Assembly (NCBI GenBank): GCA_033239005.1
Contig: BSQZ01000004.1
Span: 14,169,507 to 14,233,506, forward strand
Reading direction: 5' to 3'
Length of the DNA stretch: 64,000 nt
From: Lamellibrachia satsuma
Lineage: Eukaryota > Annelida > Polychaeta > Sabellida > Siboglinidae
The notes beneath the pieces are model-generated. The model saw only the letters and a list, made by a program, of their open reading frames with translations, did no database searches and was not told where the DNA came from. The translations under genes were made by a program, and so were the position numbers. Shown here in pieces: positions 12,251 through 24,215 of the stretch; within the stretch, counting starts at the first letter, position 1; every line of letters starts with the position of its first letter.

Positions 12251-12660
12251 GTTAGCCACCCCAACTTCCGGCGACAATGACATGGACGTACTTATTGTTT
12301 CTCCATGTGAAAAGAAGTCATGTCGACCTGGTGTTCCTCAATTCGGTAAATGTACAAAGCTCGGCTGGTGACGGCGACTTCCTCCATCATTTGCGACATC
12401 AATTATGCAGAGTATGTGCTGTATTGTGCAGCACGGCAGGCCTGTTCTCATTGTAACACTGTGCACACAAACTACACTGATCAATCTTGTCTCAATGTGT
12501 TCATAATGGTCCGATCTGTTATAAGACGCAGCCAAGCTTTCTGCCAGACGTTATACTTGCAGCAACCTAAACATCTGTACCGTGACAAAAGGTATTCATA
12601 ACTGTGATTCCATCACCTAAGTCCACTGAGTGTATTCATACTATATATAGTTTCCACCAT
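12251..12660 (-). promoter_or_regulatory. Presumed 5' UTR and promoter zone of the alternative prickle exon
   Basis: This lies upstream of the candidate first exon. On the minus strand a TATATATA run at 12642-12649 sits about 390 bases before the ATG and could be a TATA-like element. Between them there is no acceptor of suitable phase. The promoter role is inferred only from position. Confidence 0.25.
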
Positions 12661-13936
12661 TCGTCACAAAGACATGAAGAAAAAGCCTACCTTGTCTGAC
12701 TTGTGTGTGCTCAATGCAAGCTATTACACACACTTCAGCCAATGCAGACAAAGACCAATAAATGGGCTCCAGGGAAGCCCACAGTAAGAGATCAGTGATG
12801 ACAGTGCATGTGATGAATCTATCCACAGAGCTAAACTTATCCAGCAGTACTAACTGTAACCCTGGCACTGTCACTCTGGAGACGCTTTGCACCTGAACAG
12901 AATCACTCAGTACTCCATTCCGAGAAGGAATCTATGATCCGGACATTGTAGGGATGCACACTGACTTGATCCATCTAATTTGCTAAGTTTCTATGGAGCA
13001 GAAAGTCAAACGTGCCAGGATGCAACACCACATCCCTACAGAGTCTACATGTGAGATCTTGTGCAAAAAAAGCTGAAAACCACTGCTCTCACTTACAAAC
13101 AAAGTCAGCTTTGTTTCGCTACAAATGAGCCATTAAAAACCACCACGATCCGTGCAAAATTAAATTATCTGCCGTCCCTATATATATATATACAAAAACA
13201 CCATGCGTGTCCACACATACAAAGTGACCCTCGCTGATCACGCGACAACGATCATATGCTGGCAGAACTTCGAACATGAATGACTTTTTCCGCAATCAAT
13301 ACAGACAATTAACTGATGCCACAATGCATGGCGCAATTTCCTGCACGAACTGTGTTTCAAACGTTCTTGACAATACCCCACCCTGAGGGCTCAGATGCTA
13401 CCCCATGGTCCATGCAAACTGTGTGAATGTGTTGCCATGGCAGCAAAGCTTGGTGGTGTGTAAACTGGGGTAATTATATAAGATCTCACCCATGTGGAAA
13501 CTTCCTTTATCAGTTCTGTATTCTCAAATTGTACTGGGTTTTTGTTGTCAGCGGTTTCAAAAGGCAGTCTTATGGCATCACGAGCAATAAATGTTTGTCA
13601 AATGTGGAAGAGATGGGACGTTTTGGCTTAACATTAGAACAACAGAGTATGATGTTCATAAGTATAGCAACACCATGAAAAGTGCAACCTTTTCAGGTTA
13701 ACTACATCTAAACATAGTTCAGCTGTACAATATACACAATCTCACAACTTTGTCATAATTATATTTGATAAATTAGTAACAACAAAACCATCGTCTTCAC
13801 AAAACAAAGCTGTTTTTCAAACTGTGTACTGATTATTTAACGTTTTATAGTTTTCTCTAAGTCAGTCATTCAGCTATTACATGTCAGTCTTACTCCACTC
13901 TGCAGTCACAGCTCTCTCTTTAATATTTTAAGTACT
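12661..13936. other. Intron DNA, nothing recognised
   Basis: No exon, RNA gene or clear mobile element is seen. There is a short (TA)n run near 13180. Confidence 0.5.
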
Positions 13937-14081
13937 TCACATTTTTCCAGATTCAAAATGCATCTATCAATGTTTGCGTAGTTGCCCTAATTGCCACCAT
14001 TACCCAGTTTCACAGCTGCAGCATAAGCCTCCTAGGCTGCATGCCTCCACAGTAAAGCCCCAAGCCACGACAATGGTTAAA
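13937..14081 (+). repeat. Inverted duplicate, left copy
   Basis: About 145 bp that reappears in reverse complement at 15340-15502 with roughly 85-90 percent identity by eye. A shared core is TTGCCACCATTACCCAGTTT. The two copies flank the hairpin and SINE at 14370-14731. Confidence 0.75.
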
Positions 14082-14369
14082 GAAAGCCTTTCTTCATCTA
14101 ACAATGTCAACTAATCTCCCACCCATGGGGGTAATAATGGATTGTAAGATAAGAACTAGTAATAGAGAGAAGCCTTTTGGGACAGCAGCATGCTTAATAC
14201 TGTGCTGCAAATGTGTGCTACCTCCAAAGAAAAAACTCTCTTCTGTCAATTTTAATTATTTAAATAAAAAGTTTTAAAAGCATACAGAATGAACGGTTAA
14301 TACTCCTCTGCCACACTTTCAGAGGTTAGACTATCTATGTTTTTTCTTTTAATTGCCTACTTCAACGGT

Positions 14370-14418
14370 ATTAATCAACTTACATGCAAGACAACATTTT
14401 GCATGTAAGTTGATTAAT
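14370..14418. repeat. Perfect 20-bp inverted repeat (hairpin)
   Basis: Arms 14370-14389 and 14399-14418 are exact reverse complements (ATTAATCAACTTACATGCAA and its complement) around a 9-base loop. The right arm abuts the first base of the SINE tRNA-like head at 14419. Function unknown; it may be the scar of a fold-back event or of SINE insertion. Confidence 0.85.
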
Positions 14419-14731
14419 AATGGTGGCCTAGTGGTTAAAGTGTTGGACTCTAAATCCGAGGGTTGTGAGTTCAAGACCAACACTGGGCACGGTTCGTTTT
14501 CGAAGCTTAGGCAATTTCGTTTACCCTACTTTGCCTCAGTCTACTCAGCTGCAAATGAGTACAAACACTGTTTGGAAGGTACCTGCGATGGACTAGTGTC
14601 CCGTCCAGGAGAGTCAGTATAACTGCACTCTAAGTTGCTTCGCACTACAGAAACCAGGTTTAAGCACTTGCCATATAAGCCTTCATGGCTTCCTAAGGCG
14701 TAATGCCTGGGGGATGACTTTACCTTTACTT
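14419..14731 (+). mobile_element. tRNA-derived SINE (family A), copy 1
   Basis: The head carries an A-box-like TGGCCTAGTGG and a B-box-like GAGTTCAAGACC at normal tRNA spacing, so it would use an RNA polymerase III promoter. The body contains the block GGACTAGTGTCCCGTCCAGG. The 3' end reads GGGGGATGACTTTACCTTTAC, a short TTTAC repeat tail. A second copy lies at 18229-18533 on the other strand, about 90 percent similar by eye. Confidence 0.8.
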
Positions 14732-15339
14732 CTAATTCAAAAAGCTACAACAGTAGACGCCACCAAGACTGAGAATTAGTACCAAACAATGCACCAGGTG
14801 GCAGCACTCTCCCACCGGTTTCCACATGGCTGGTCCTGCAGGCAAGAAGCAGTAAACTGCAGAAGACTGTCAAATGGCTGCCAGATGTACTTAAGTGCAT
14901 GTAACCTGAGCTACAAGGAGGTTCACCTGTGATGGTTTTAGCACCATCCTGAGTTCTGCCACATGTGATAATGCCACTGGCAAATTAAACCTTCATCCCT
15001 GGGCACTGGTCACACATGGCCGACCATGCAAGGTGATTTATTGTCTGTCCAGACATCATAAACCTCCCAAGTTGTATAGAGTATGTGACTACTGTGCTTG
15101 AGACTCACCACACCAGTACAAAATGCCTTGATATTTCTACTAACCAAATGCTTCTTTAGAACACTGAATCAAGTCAGATTTATGCCAAAGACCGTGAATA
15201 GGATATTTGGAATTTCAGCCCTGGCTGTTGGAATGCGATGAATTAAGACTGAACAAGGTTATAAAGTGGAACCCACTAGCCAAAGACATACTACAGACTA
15301 GCCTGCGAGATTGGTGAAGAAGTCTTCATCCAGCAGCGG
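14732..15339. other. Spacer between SINE and right inverted duplicate
   Basis: No gene or repeat recognised. It is intron DNA relative to prickle. Confidence 0.4.
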
Positions 15340-15502
15340 ATTGATATAGGTTGAGCAGAGTTTGACCATTGTAGTGGCTTGGGGCTTTTCTGTGGAGGCA
15401 TGAAGCCTAGGAGGCTTGCAGCTGTGAAACTGGGTAATGGTGGCAACTTGGGGGACTATGCAAACATTGATAGATGCATTTTGACTGTGGAAAAACATGA
15501 AA
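15340..15502 (-). repeat. Inverted duplicate, right copy
   Basis: Reverse-complement partner of 13937-14081. On the minus strand this copy is open from about 15498 through the repeat and on to 15298 (66 codons), whereas the left copy has stops. The open frame is short and unrecognised. Confidence 0.75.
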
Positions 15503-17193
15503 AATAGAAGAATCTTGAGGAAGAAAATTAAGATGGCGGGATAGTGTTAAGAGAGATCTTGAAAAGGCAAGGGTGAACAGCTGAGGGTGGCAGAAAATGG
15601 CAGCAGATCTTTAAAACTTTCAAATCAAATGCCCAGCCTGGGTGACAACTGAAAACGATGTGCATGTTATACAAACACATTTGTATGGACAAGCTACCAA
15701 CATGACTCCATCCCATCTGTATGACTTTATAAACTTCCTGTCAAATCTTGATCCTGCCCCTCCCCCCACCATTATCACCAACTGGTACTGCCTCAAGCAG
15801 CCATCAGGTCTCAGAGCCAACATGTTGTCATAAACTTATTCCACCCAGACCTATACACATATCCTGTGATTTACACAGATCTAATCACCCCACCATCAAG
15901 CTGCCCCCAGTGCCTACTAGTCACCCCGCCTACAAGTCACCCCTGCTCACCAAACCCATAAGCCACAGGTGAAATGGCCATCAGCGGGTCATCTTGAAGA
16001 CCAATTTGCTTGACCATTCTCCAGATGCCATCAGCCTTCAGGCAAGCAGATTTCCCGTTGTTGGTCAAATTGCTTGGTCAAGCTATCAGTCGAGAAACCT
16101 TGTTCTACTAACGCATTGACATTGTCCCAACCTGTCAAATCATCTGAATCAACACCTTAGCTTCATCAAAGTTCCACAAAATTAATGAATGCTTCTTGTC
16201 TAGTTGTTTGTCCAGCCAATTACTGCCTGGTTCAGGGGTGGAATGACAAGACCCATGGTAGTTAGCCATGGAATCTGATGACCTTTCTGTATTACCACAA
16301 AGATGGCAACTGACTTGTTACCACAGCTCAACCCAATCTGTCTAACAGGTGCTCACATGTTTACTACCTGGTAATATAGCCTCTTTCTATACAAACACAG
16401 TTGTGTGAAGTGTACTCAAACATGTCAAGTTGTGGTAAACTAAATGTCAACAAATTGTCATGAACATGTGGCTAATTTGAGGGTTTGTGTTGACAGACTT
16501 CTGTGTCTGTGTTGTATGGGTAACTAAAGGAGCAGACTTGTTTTGTCTCCTTATATTCTGCCATCTGTTAGAACTACAGTGCCACAACGTTTAATGCTTC
16601 ATTGGATTATTACCAACATGATGCCAGCACATAGTTGTTGAACCAGAATGATTATATACATGTATAGACATATAACTTTTAACATATTTAACATAGTATT
16701 AATATAATATAATTATAGTAATATAAACCATTTTTAAAATAGGAAATATTAGATAGTTCATGAAATAATGTTTGTGGATGTTAATCTCACATTATACATT
16801 CAATAAATGAACAACATAAATGTAGTAGATGTAATGTAATGATTTAATAAGATTCTTTCTGAAAGGATCATGAAGTTTAACTATCACATAACATACTATT
16901 GTAGAGTGCTATATTTCATGAAACGAGTGTTTTTGAAAGTATCTCATCTAAAGGTAAATCATTACAGAACTTTCAAGTTTTTCTTAAACTAACAACGGGT
17001 TATATAGGTTATATTCACCGACATAAGTGGTTGATGTATCTACAAGTCAAAGTAACAGCTGTCTCAAAGGACACTACAGCCTCAGGTCATTCTGGATCCA
17101 AGTATTTACTTTTTTTCTCATAAACACCACCCCACCGTGCACTGCAGCCAGTCATTATAACAAAGTCTGCCTGAATACAAGCCATATCACATC
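15503..17193. other. Intron DNA, nothing recognised
   Basis: No supported exon. AT-rich, especially 16630-16990. I see no repeat with an identifiable family. Confidence 0.5.
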
Positions 17194-17196
17194 TGA

Positions 17197-17574
17197 ACTC
17201 CATTTGCATCTCAATTGGCGGAATATTCAGATGACCGAGCCGTCCGTCTCTACCCATCCAGCAGGACCCATCAAGATTTATTGCAGAGATATGGAACATG
17301 CGAATGTGCTGAAGTTCGGATCGTATCAGCCACTTCATGCGATACACGCACCAGATACATATTGGCCAGCTGCGACGACTTTGTACAACAAACAGTTGCA
17401 AGTTTAGCAGTACTTTACCATTTGTGTAAAGGCCCAGACAGTCGTGGCGAAAACTGCTCATCGTTAGTCACGCCAGAAACACTTCGGCGAGCAATGGAGC
17501 ATTGCGATAACGAAAACATCCTTCAGAAAGTTCATGTCACTGTGAGTGGTTCGGCTAAATGCACAATGGGTTGA
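17197..17574 (+). other. Unassigned open stretch (126 codons, no ATG start)
   Basis: Open on the plus strand from just after a TGA at 17194-17196 to a stop at 17572-17574. It has no ATG near its start, so if coding it would be an internal exon or a fragment. Composition is more balanced than the surrounding AT-rich DNA and the translation looks protein-like (for example SCDDFVQQTVASLAVLYHLC). The opposite strand is also open for 124 codons. I recognise no family. It may be a fragment of a retrocopy or chance. Confidence 0.2.
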
Positions 17575-18019
17575 TAGCCAGTTGCATTCTATGAATACGT
17601 AGGTGATTTCACCAGGCAGCAATTAACATGCCATAAATCACTGTCAGGAGATGCATGACAATTAGCAATTTCATCCCATTGAAATATCCAGCCCACTGCT
17701 TGTAGGTAGATAAATCAATCATGCGCGTTTGACATGTCGATTGCACCACCTACAATTTTTTTTAGGGTTTTTGCTTGCTCAATTTGAAGACTGTCATTGT
17801 GTATTCTGTAAACCCACCATCTTGTCCTCTATGCAGCAGGTCATTGCGTACCTGAACTTTCTCAAACTATTTTGTAGCAACTCAATCGTACGAAACTAAC
17901 AATAATTGGTGTTAAATAATCCATCAGTACTAGCAAACCTATGGCGCTTCTTTCTTTTAAATCTCTAAATCGAATGCCTTGTCTTAAATGTCTAATTTTT
18001 TGCACTTGTACAAATAAGT

Positions 18020-18780
18020 TGCACATTCCAGCATCTTTGATATATATATACACCAAATGTCTCATTTGTTGCACTCACAATAAGTTGCACATTCATGCAT
18101 ATTTGACCTATGTACACCAAATGTCTCATTTGTTGCACTCATAATAAGTTGCACATTCCAGCATCTTTGATCAATATAACCAAATGTCTCATTTGTTGCA
18201 CTCATAATAAGTTGCACAATCCAGCACAGTAGGTAAAGTCATCCCCCAGGCATTACGCCTTAGGAAGCCATGAAGGCCAGTGCTTAAACCTGGTTTCTGT
18301 AGTGCGAAGCAACTTAGAGTGCAGTTATACTGACCCTCCTGGACGGGACACTAGTCCATCGCAGGTACCTTCCAAACAGTGTTTGTACTCATTTACAGCT
18401 GAGTAGACTGAGGCAAAGTAGAGTAAACGAAATTGCCTAAGCTTCGGAAACGAACCGTGACCAGTGTGGGTCTTGAACTCGCAACCCTTGAATTTAGAGT
18501 CCAACACCTTAACCACTAGACCACAGCTGCCCCCCAGCACAACTGACAACTGACCTATATATACCAAATGTCTCATTTGTTGCACTCATAATAAGTTGCA
18601 CATTCCAGCATCTCTGATCTACATACACCAAACGTATCATTTTTTGCTTTAATAATAAATTGCACATTCCAGCATCTTTGATCTATATACACCAAATGTC
18701 TCATTTATTGCACTCATAAGTTGAACATTCCAGAATCTTTGGTCTATATACACCAAATTCACTGTGGTTTTCAAAGAACA
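18020..18780 (+). repeat. Tandem array of a 64-bp unit, interrupted by a SINE
   Basis: The unit includes CACCAAATGTCTCATTTGTT and TAAGTTGCACATTCCAGCAT, with copies starting near 18051, 18116, 18177, 18562, 18627, 18690 and 18752. Divergence between copies is roughly 10 percent. A SINE sits within one unit (18229-18533). Confidence 0.85.
18229..18533 (-). mobile_element. tRNA-derived SINE (family A), copy 2, with target site duplication
   Basis: A minus-strand copy of the SINE at 14419-14731, with A-box-like TGGTCTAGTGG, B-box-like GAGTTCAAGACC and the GTCCCGTCCAGGA body block. It is flanked by the direct repeat CCAGCACA at 18221-18228 and 18534-18541, an 8-bp target site duplication. It was inserted into one unit of the 64-bp tandem array. 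Confidence 0.85.
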
Positions 18781-21700
18781 GCCAAATACCAGGAAGACAA
18801 AAAGTTTGAAAAATTCACACTAAAGCATCGTCTTTACAAAACTTAATTCCAATCATAAGAGATAAATTCTCAAGACCTGCATCAGATACACAACTGCCAC
18901 TATGTATCTCTGTAAATGGATACCTTTTGCTTTCTGACCTTCATCCACCTGCCTCGGTGTCCAGTGAGAAATGGGAAAGCTAAAGAAATATCAACAACAC
19001 AGAACTGATAGCTTGCTGATGACAGCATGGGGCAATTCATGTACACGTAGGTATTGGGTGGGTTCTACTAAACAGAAGGGTAGAAACTCCATTGGCCGGA
19101 AGCACTTAAGAAACAGGTTAATTAATTAGTGTTTATATTAGCATGGCATGACCTTACAGTTCACTGGGCTATCTAACTCCTGACAACAACAAACACTGCT
19201 GTTAATGTCACAGTCGACTGCCATACAGCAGGAAGCAGTCCTCACCGCTGGGTGACTTAACTGAGGCCACAAACCATTGCCCCTGTGAACTTTCCTTGCA
19301 TAAGCATCTCAAATTGCACATTCTCATGACCAGTGGGAATTTATGAATCTGAGTTTAGTTAAAGGGTGACAGACAATGTATGCCCCTTCCCGCCCCTTCC
19401 TGTCACCTTTTGTAGGGTAAACAAATCATATGACACAGGGATTGTTCAAACTGTGTATGTTCACAGGGCATGTCTCTGCCTGTAGATTTTGCTGGCAGCT
19501 TGCACTGGGCAGTTATGGGTGGAGAACTGTGGTCTGGGTACGTGGGAAGAATGGAAGAGGAATGGTCAACAAAGACAACGGATGAGCTTACAGTGGAGGG
19601 CAGAAGGAGAAGTTGAAGACTGATGGGAGAACTGTGGGAAGAGAAGTTTGGCTGGATTGGGATGGGAGAATGAAGTGAGGGACTAGTGACAGAAGGAAAA
19701 AAAATTGAGGACCAGCATTGATGTGATGCCTCATATGCCTTATGCTGACATAACCAAACGTTCAATGATGGCTAGAAATAAACTGACAGTCTATAATATC
19801 ATGATACTCAGTAGAATGTCTGATTAATGATCAATGTTTATCTAAGTAGCTGTTGTGTCATCCTTAATCCTCTTTGTCATATAGCTATTGCATCATCTCA
19901 TTGGCAAGGCTAATCCTCTACATCATGTGCCTTGACATGCAACTGACCATGCAGTATTGTTTGCTAAAGGACATCAACAAACAACCATTGCTGAATGTTG
20001 CACATAGCAAGGAAGTTGTGTCAGACTTTACTACTACACATGTGATCAATCTCCAAGTCTTCAGTCTTCTGTTTTTCCTCCCGTTCTGTTCCAACACCAA
20101 GAGATCTCTTTGAAGTAATCAGCTACTGATTTTTACCACAACTGTCCTGTCCAGGTTGTTAGTTGGGACATTCATCTCTGTCTTCCGTTGAATTCCTCCA
20201 ATGTTCTTTCACAATAAGCAGGTAAATCAACAATATTTTTTAAAATCAAAACATGTTTATAAATTATCACCAACATATGAATAGAATATGTAAAAAAAAA
20301 ATCTGCAAACAAGATTTAAAAACTAAAATGTTTAATTTACAACATTTTTTCATATTATTTTTTGGTTCCAAAAATTAAGCATATATATGTTCACAATGTT
20401 ACTAATTAACAGTCACATATCCCTCTAAAATAACCCTAATCCCTGCCTAAACACCCTCTATGACATCTAGCCTTAATGCTTCCCAAACACTGATTACATC
20501 CAACTAACTAGGGATGACCCAAGATCCTCAGGGGAAATGGCAGCCACCAGTTCAGAACCACAGACACAATGAGAGAGTGTTATCCCTGGCAGGGAAGAGG
20601 CTCTGTAGCATCATAAATCCTCATCACTGGCTGCAGATAAGCCTGGCCTCACCCTGGGGTGTCATTAGAGCAATGATCCAAAGTGATACTTTCTGCTGGC
20701 TCTGTCCTGTGTCTTGCCTTTGTAATTGTATCTGCAATTCTAATGTGTTTTTTGGTTGCGTCAGTGGTAGATGAAGACCAAGTGATCTGAATGGTCTTTG
20801 TTTATTGCTGGGATACGCCACAAACGGATGCACGGTTGCTGGGTGAATTGATTTCCCCAGTCCCTGGCAGTAAACCGAGGACTGCGTTGGAAGGACAACA
20901 CAAACATTACCATCAAATGTTTGATTATGGGTGATCAATAACGACAAAAACGTTTCCGACACGAAACTCGCTGCTGCATAAAAAACAATCCCTATAATTT
21001 AGTGAGGGAATTCCTGATTTCTAGATCTGTCGATGGCACAGCAGGAGAGGATTTTTTCTGTTTCCATCAATAGTTGATTACCACATACGATAGATGGCAT
21101 TTGTTCACAGGAAATCACTGTTAGTGGAAAACTCCATCTGACACGCCATACAACCACCATTAAAGTGGGTTAGTCTTCACAACTGAAGTCAACTGATGCA
21201 ACCATGCAGCCATCTTTAACATCCATATCATCTTCATTTGGTTGTGAGATAAACAATATAGTTAGCTCATTCCAGGAAAACTACACCAATCAATTAAGCA
21301 AAATTCTGATGCAGAACGTTGTCATAAAATAGTAATTATAATATTATGAACATGTCCAACTGGGAAACTTGCAATTCTTGTCTTTTAGCATTTAATCCAA
21401 ACATTCCACCTATAAACATTAATTTTGGACAACATATTCTGCATTCCCACTGCATATTAATTTGCCTCGGACAAAACCAACCCTCTAATGTGCCCCGCAA
21501 AAATTTTCAAGTTTTCCTTAATAATTGAGTGATCAACACTTCAGACTGATCCATTCTCTGAGTCACTGTCTTACCTCGAAACAAATTCAAAGGGAAAGCA
21601 TTGCTGTGTCTGCTATAAATAGGTTCTTACACAAAGCATCATAACAACAATGGTCATTATAAACAGGTGCGCTAATTAATCACATTTTCACTGCAGCGTC

Positions 21701-21785
21701 ATTCCAATGACAACGCACAATATAACCAGGTCCAACTGAAAGTGCACATTCCAGTCCAGATGGTCGTTGTAACAAGGTTGCCTAC
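18781..21785. other. Prickle intron, no gene seen
   Basis: The intron sequence downstream of the 21786 donor. Some AT-rich stretches (20220-20400) and no supported exon. A 112-codon minus-strand open stretch at 20624-20962 has no recognisable similarity. Confidence 0.5.
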
Positions 21786-21978
21786 CTGCGCCGTAGTGAG
21801 GCCATGGGGCACCCACGTGTACTCCTCGAGCGCACACCCGCTGTCATCGTCGGAGGTTGAGTTGCGCGTATGATGGAGGTCATGCAGCAGTTTGTTCATG
21901 TTGCGTCCAGCGACCGTGTCTGCTAGAGAAGTCAGGTCATGTGCCTCCGGAGGACATTTACAGTGACGACACACCTTC
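21786..21978 (-). CDS. prickle: Prickle-like protein, 5'-most exon found (Cys motif and N-terminal PET)
   Basis: This exon gives the first 64 residues that can be reconstructed. It opens with [14 protein letters not shown], matching the WRKICQHCKCPREEH-type motif at the N-terminus of Prickle3-like proteins. It continues through [20 protein letters not shown], a hallmark of the family and the start of PET. The acceptor TTGCAG precedes 21978 and the donor CAG|GTAGGC follows 21786. The 3' end is phase 0 and fits the 4505 exon (TTAQ then VHQYM, as in the family). The 5' end begins at the third base of a codon, so another coding exon must precede it, unless the internal ATG of MNKLLHDL (comparable in position to vertebrate MSKLAFG) is used as a start. 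Confidence 0.93.
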
Positions 21979-23929
21979 CTGCAACGACCAAACAAACAGA
22001 AATTGTACTTGCATGATAATCACCGAGATACAACTGTAAGAATTAGAAAACTTTATCTTATTTATCTTAAATACTCTTGTCATGAAAATGAGCAGGGACA
22101 TAATGTTAATTAGCTGTCAAAAGTATAACCCCTAGACATGGTCAACTGTGAGGTAGTCAAAATATTTCACTCCTTTTCACACAAAAGAACATACAAATAT
22201 TTTAGCCTTATCGAAGGCCAGCACTGGGACCAACTTCCCCCGACGTGTATCCACAATGATCAATTCTGCCTGTCATTTGGGGCAGTATTTGTTCCCACAG
22301 CACAACACACATCTATGTTGTAAAAACTCACAAAGCCAAGTGTCATATTCTCAGAAATATAGTCAATTCTTCATTCAATGTTTGTCTGAAAGTGACTCCA
22401 AAGGGCCCAATACCGAGCTTCCAGAATGCCCTGTCATTGCACTATTGAATTATCTAAACATGGACGGACACTGGCTACAGCAGATAATGAAATGTCAAAT
22501 ACGGGATGGAATCAGAAATGCCTGGCTTTCGATGGGATGCATCGGAAATGCATTCAATAGTGATTCTGAATGCGTCCAAATCATGCAATTAAATGTGGCT
22601 AAAGAAAGAGCAAGCCTGAGAGTTCCGGGAACCATGTATCCGTAAGCTTCAATGCAGTATGCAAATCCAGTTTCTTCTTTCCCAACCACTCTCCGTGTTT
22701 TATTTCACATCCTAATGACGTTATTATTCATTACACTTATCTAGAGCTACACTTTTTCTACTCAACAATAAACTCACAAAAACTCCACAACAAATACAAA
22801 ATTGGGTTTGCACCATTTTTTTTCTTAGAGTCACACATGTGACACTCACACTAAAGTCTTTCCCACTAAAACCTGCCAAAAGCACCACAAACTTCAGAAC
22901 ATTGAGATATAATGTTTATCATCACTCCTGCTTGATTACCCTGGTGACAGTTCTGTGCCCTTGGGGTGTGTAACTGCACCCTAACATGGGGATCTCTCTG
23001 TAACACCACCTGCCCCAAACACGACAGAAACCTGCTGCGACTCAATCTATCGTTTCAACTGACTGACAACAGGGCAGATGTGGAGATTCTACAACCAGTG
23101 CAATAGGCAATAGTCATGAAGCTGAAGTCACTGCCAAATAGGCATGGAATGTGGCCACCATCAGATACAGTTGTCGCAATAATTACAGAGCGTCATCGGC
23201 GTAAGTGTAGACCTCCACACATACTCTGTTTATGCCTTGTCAAAATGACAGCAGCTTTTTCCCACCTAACTGCCAAGATACTGTTTTTGTTCAGCACAGG
23301 TCAACAATTAAACAGAGTCACTTCTCTGCCATGTAATTATAGAAGTTTCATAATCTGATTTATAGATGTCTATAATAACAGCATTGTGGACAGCACCACC
23401 ACAGAACCTGGTGGGCAAACTGCAAAGCTTACAAACTACAGTAATAACAACTTTTATTTATAAAATTATGTTCAGTGCATGTGTTGATAAAATGTTTATA
23501 GCACTGACTGTTCTAGAATAGAGTAACAATAAAATACAGTAAGACATAAATGAAATATAATAATAATAGTTATATAAGTGATAATATTAGTTAACTATAA
23601 CACGTAATTGTGTCTGGGAACACACTTATGTAATCAGATTCTTAAATACCGTTCTTTGCAAATTCCTTGTATGCTCAGATCAATAACAAATAGAACAAGA
23701 TCAATAATCAAAGATAAATAACCAATAACCAAAGATAATCTGACATTACTGCTAAATAACTACATACCATTAAACCGATATGTAGCACGCTAATGGATGG
23801 TATGATAACATCTACCTGTCGACCTTCCAATAATGAATATGATTTATGAGCAGTGAAAATAAACGCTTATGTAAACCATGACAACAAACACTTCTATAAA
23901 AACTATATAAAACAAGAAACAATTGGTGG
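21979..23929. other. Upstream prickle intron or 5' flank, nothing recognised
   Basis: No exon with the needed phase and a motif ending in HxWR was found here. A plus-strand open stretch of 129 codons at 22256-22645 is unrecognised. Stretches of AT-rich DNA lie at 23440-23600. Confidence 0.45.
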
Positions 23930-24215
23930 GTGGGGGGGGCGGCACAGCCTGACCTGTTAGAAAGTTGAACGAGGGGACCACGGTTTGAGTCCACCTGCTG
24001 CCGTTTTGAAGTTTGTGCAACTTCGTTCAACCCACTTTGCCTGTCTTTCAGAAGAGACTCATGTTAGCCCCAGAAGGGGCTGTATGGAAAATAGACAGTG
24101 AAGACTTAAGACAAGTCATTGGTCCATTCTACCTGATGTCTATTCTAGGGGGAAGTAAAACATCCCACACTGGGGATAAATATGTAATGTGGGCTCAACT
24201 CTAAAAACAGGGCTA
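23930..24215 (+). mobile_element. tRNA-derived SINE (family C)
   Basis: After a G-run, a tRNA-like head contains an exact B-box match GGTTTGAGTCC. The 3' body shows CCCACTTTGCCTGTCTTTC and an AGGGGGAAGTAAA block. It is distinct from families A and B, and the 3' boundary is approximate. Only one copy is seen in this window. Confidence 0.55.

Noticed and set aside
14419..14500. A tRNA gene at the head of the SINE
   Set aside because: A- and B-box-like words are present but no complete cloverleaf is evident, and the same head occurs in another SINE copy with its body attached.
22256..22645. A 129-codon plus-strand frame just upstream of the prickle exon
   Set aside because: No recognisable domain, no supporting splice signals, and composition typical of the surrounding non-coding DNA.
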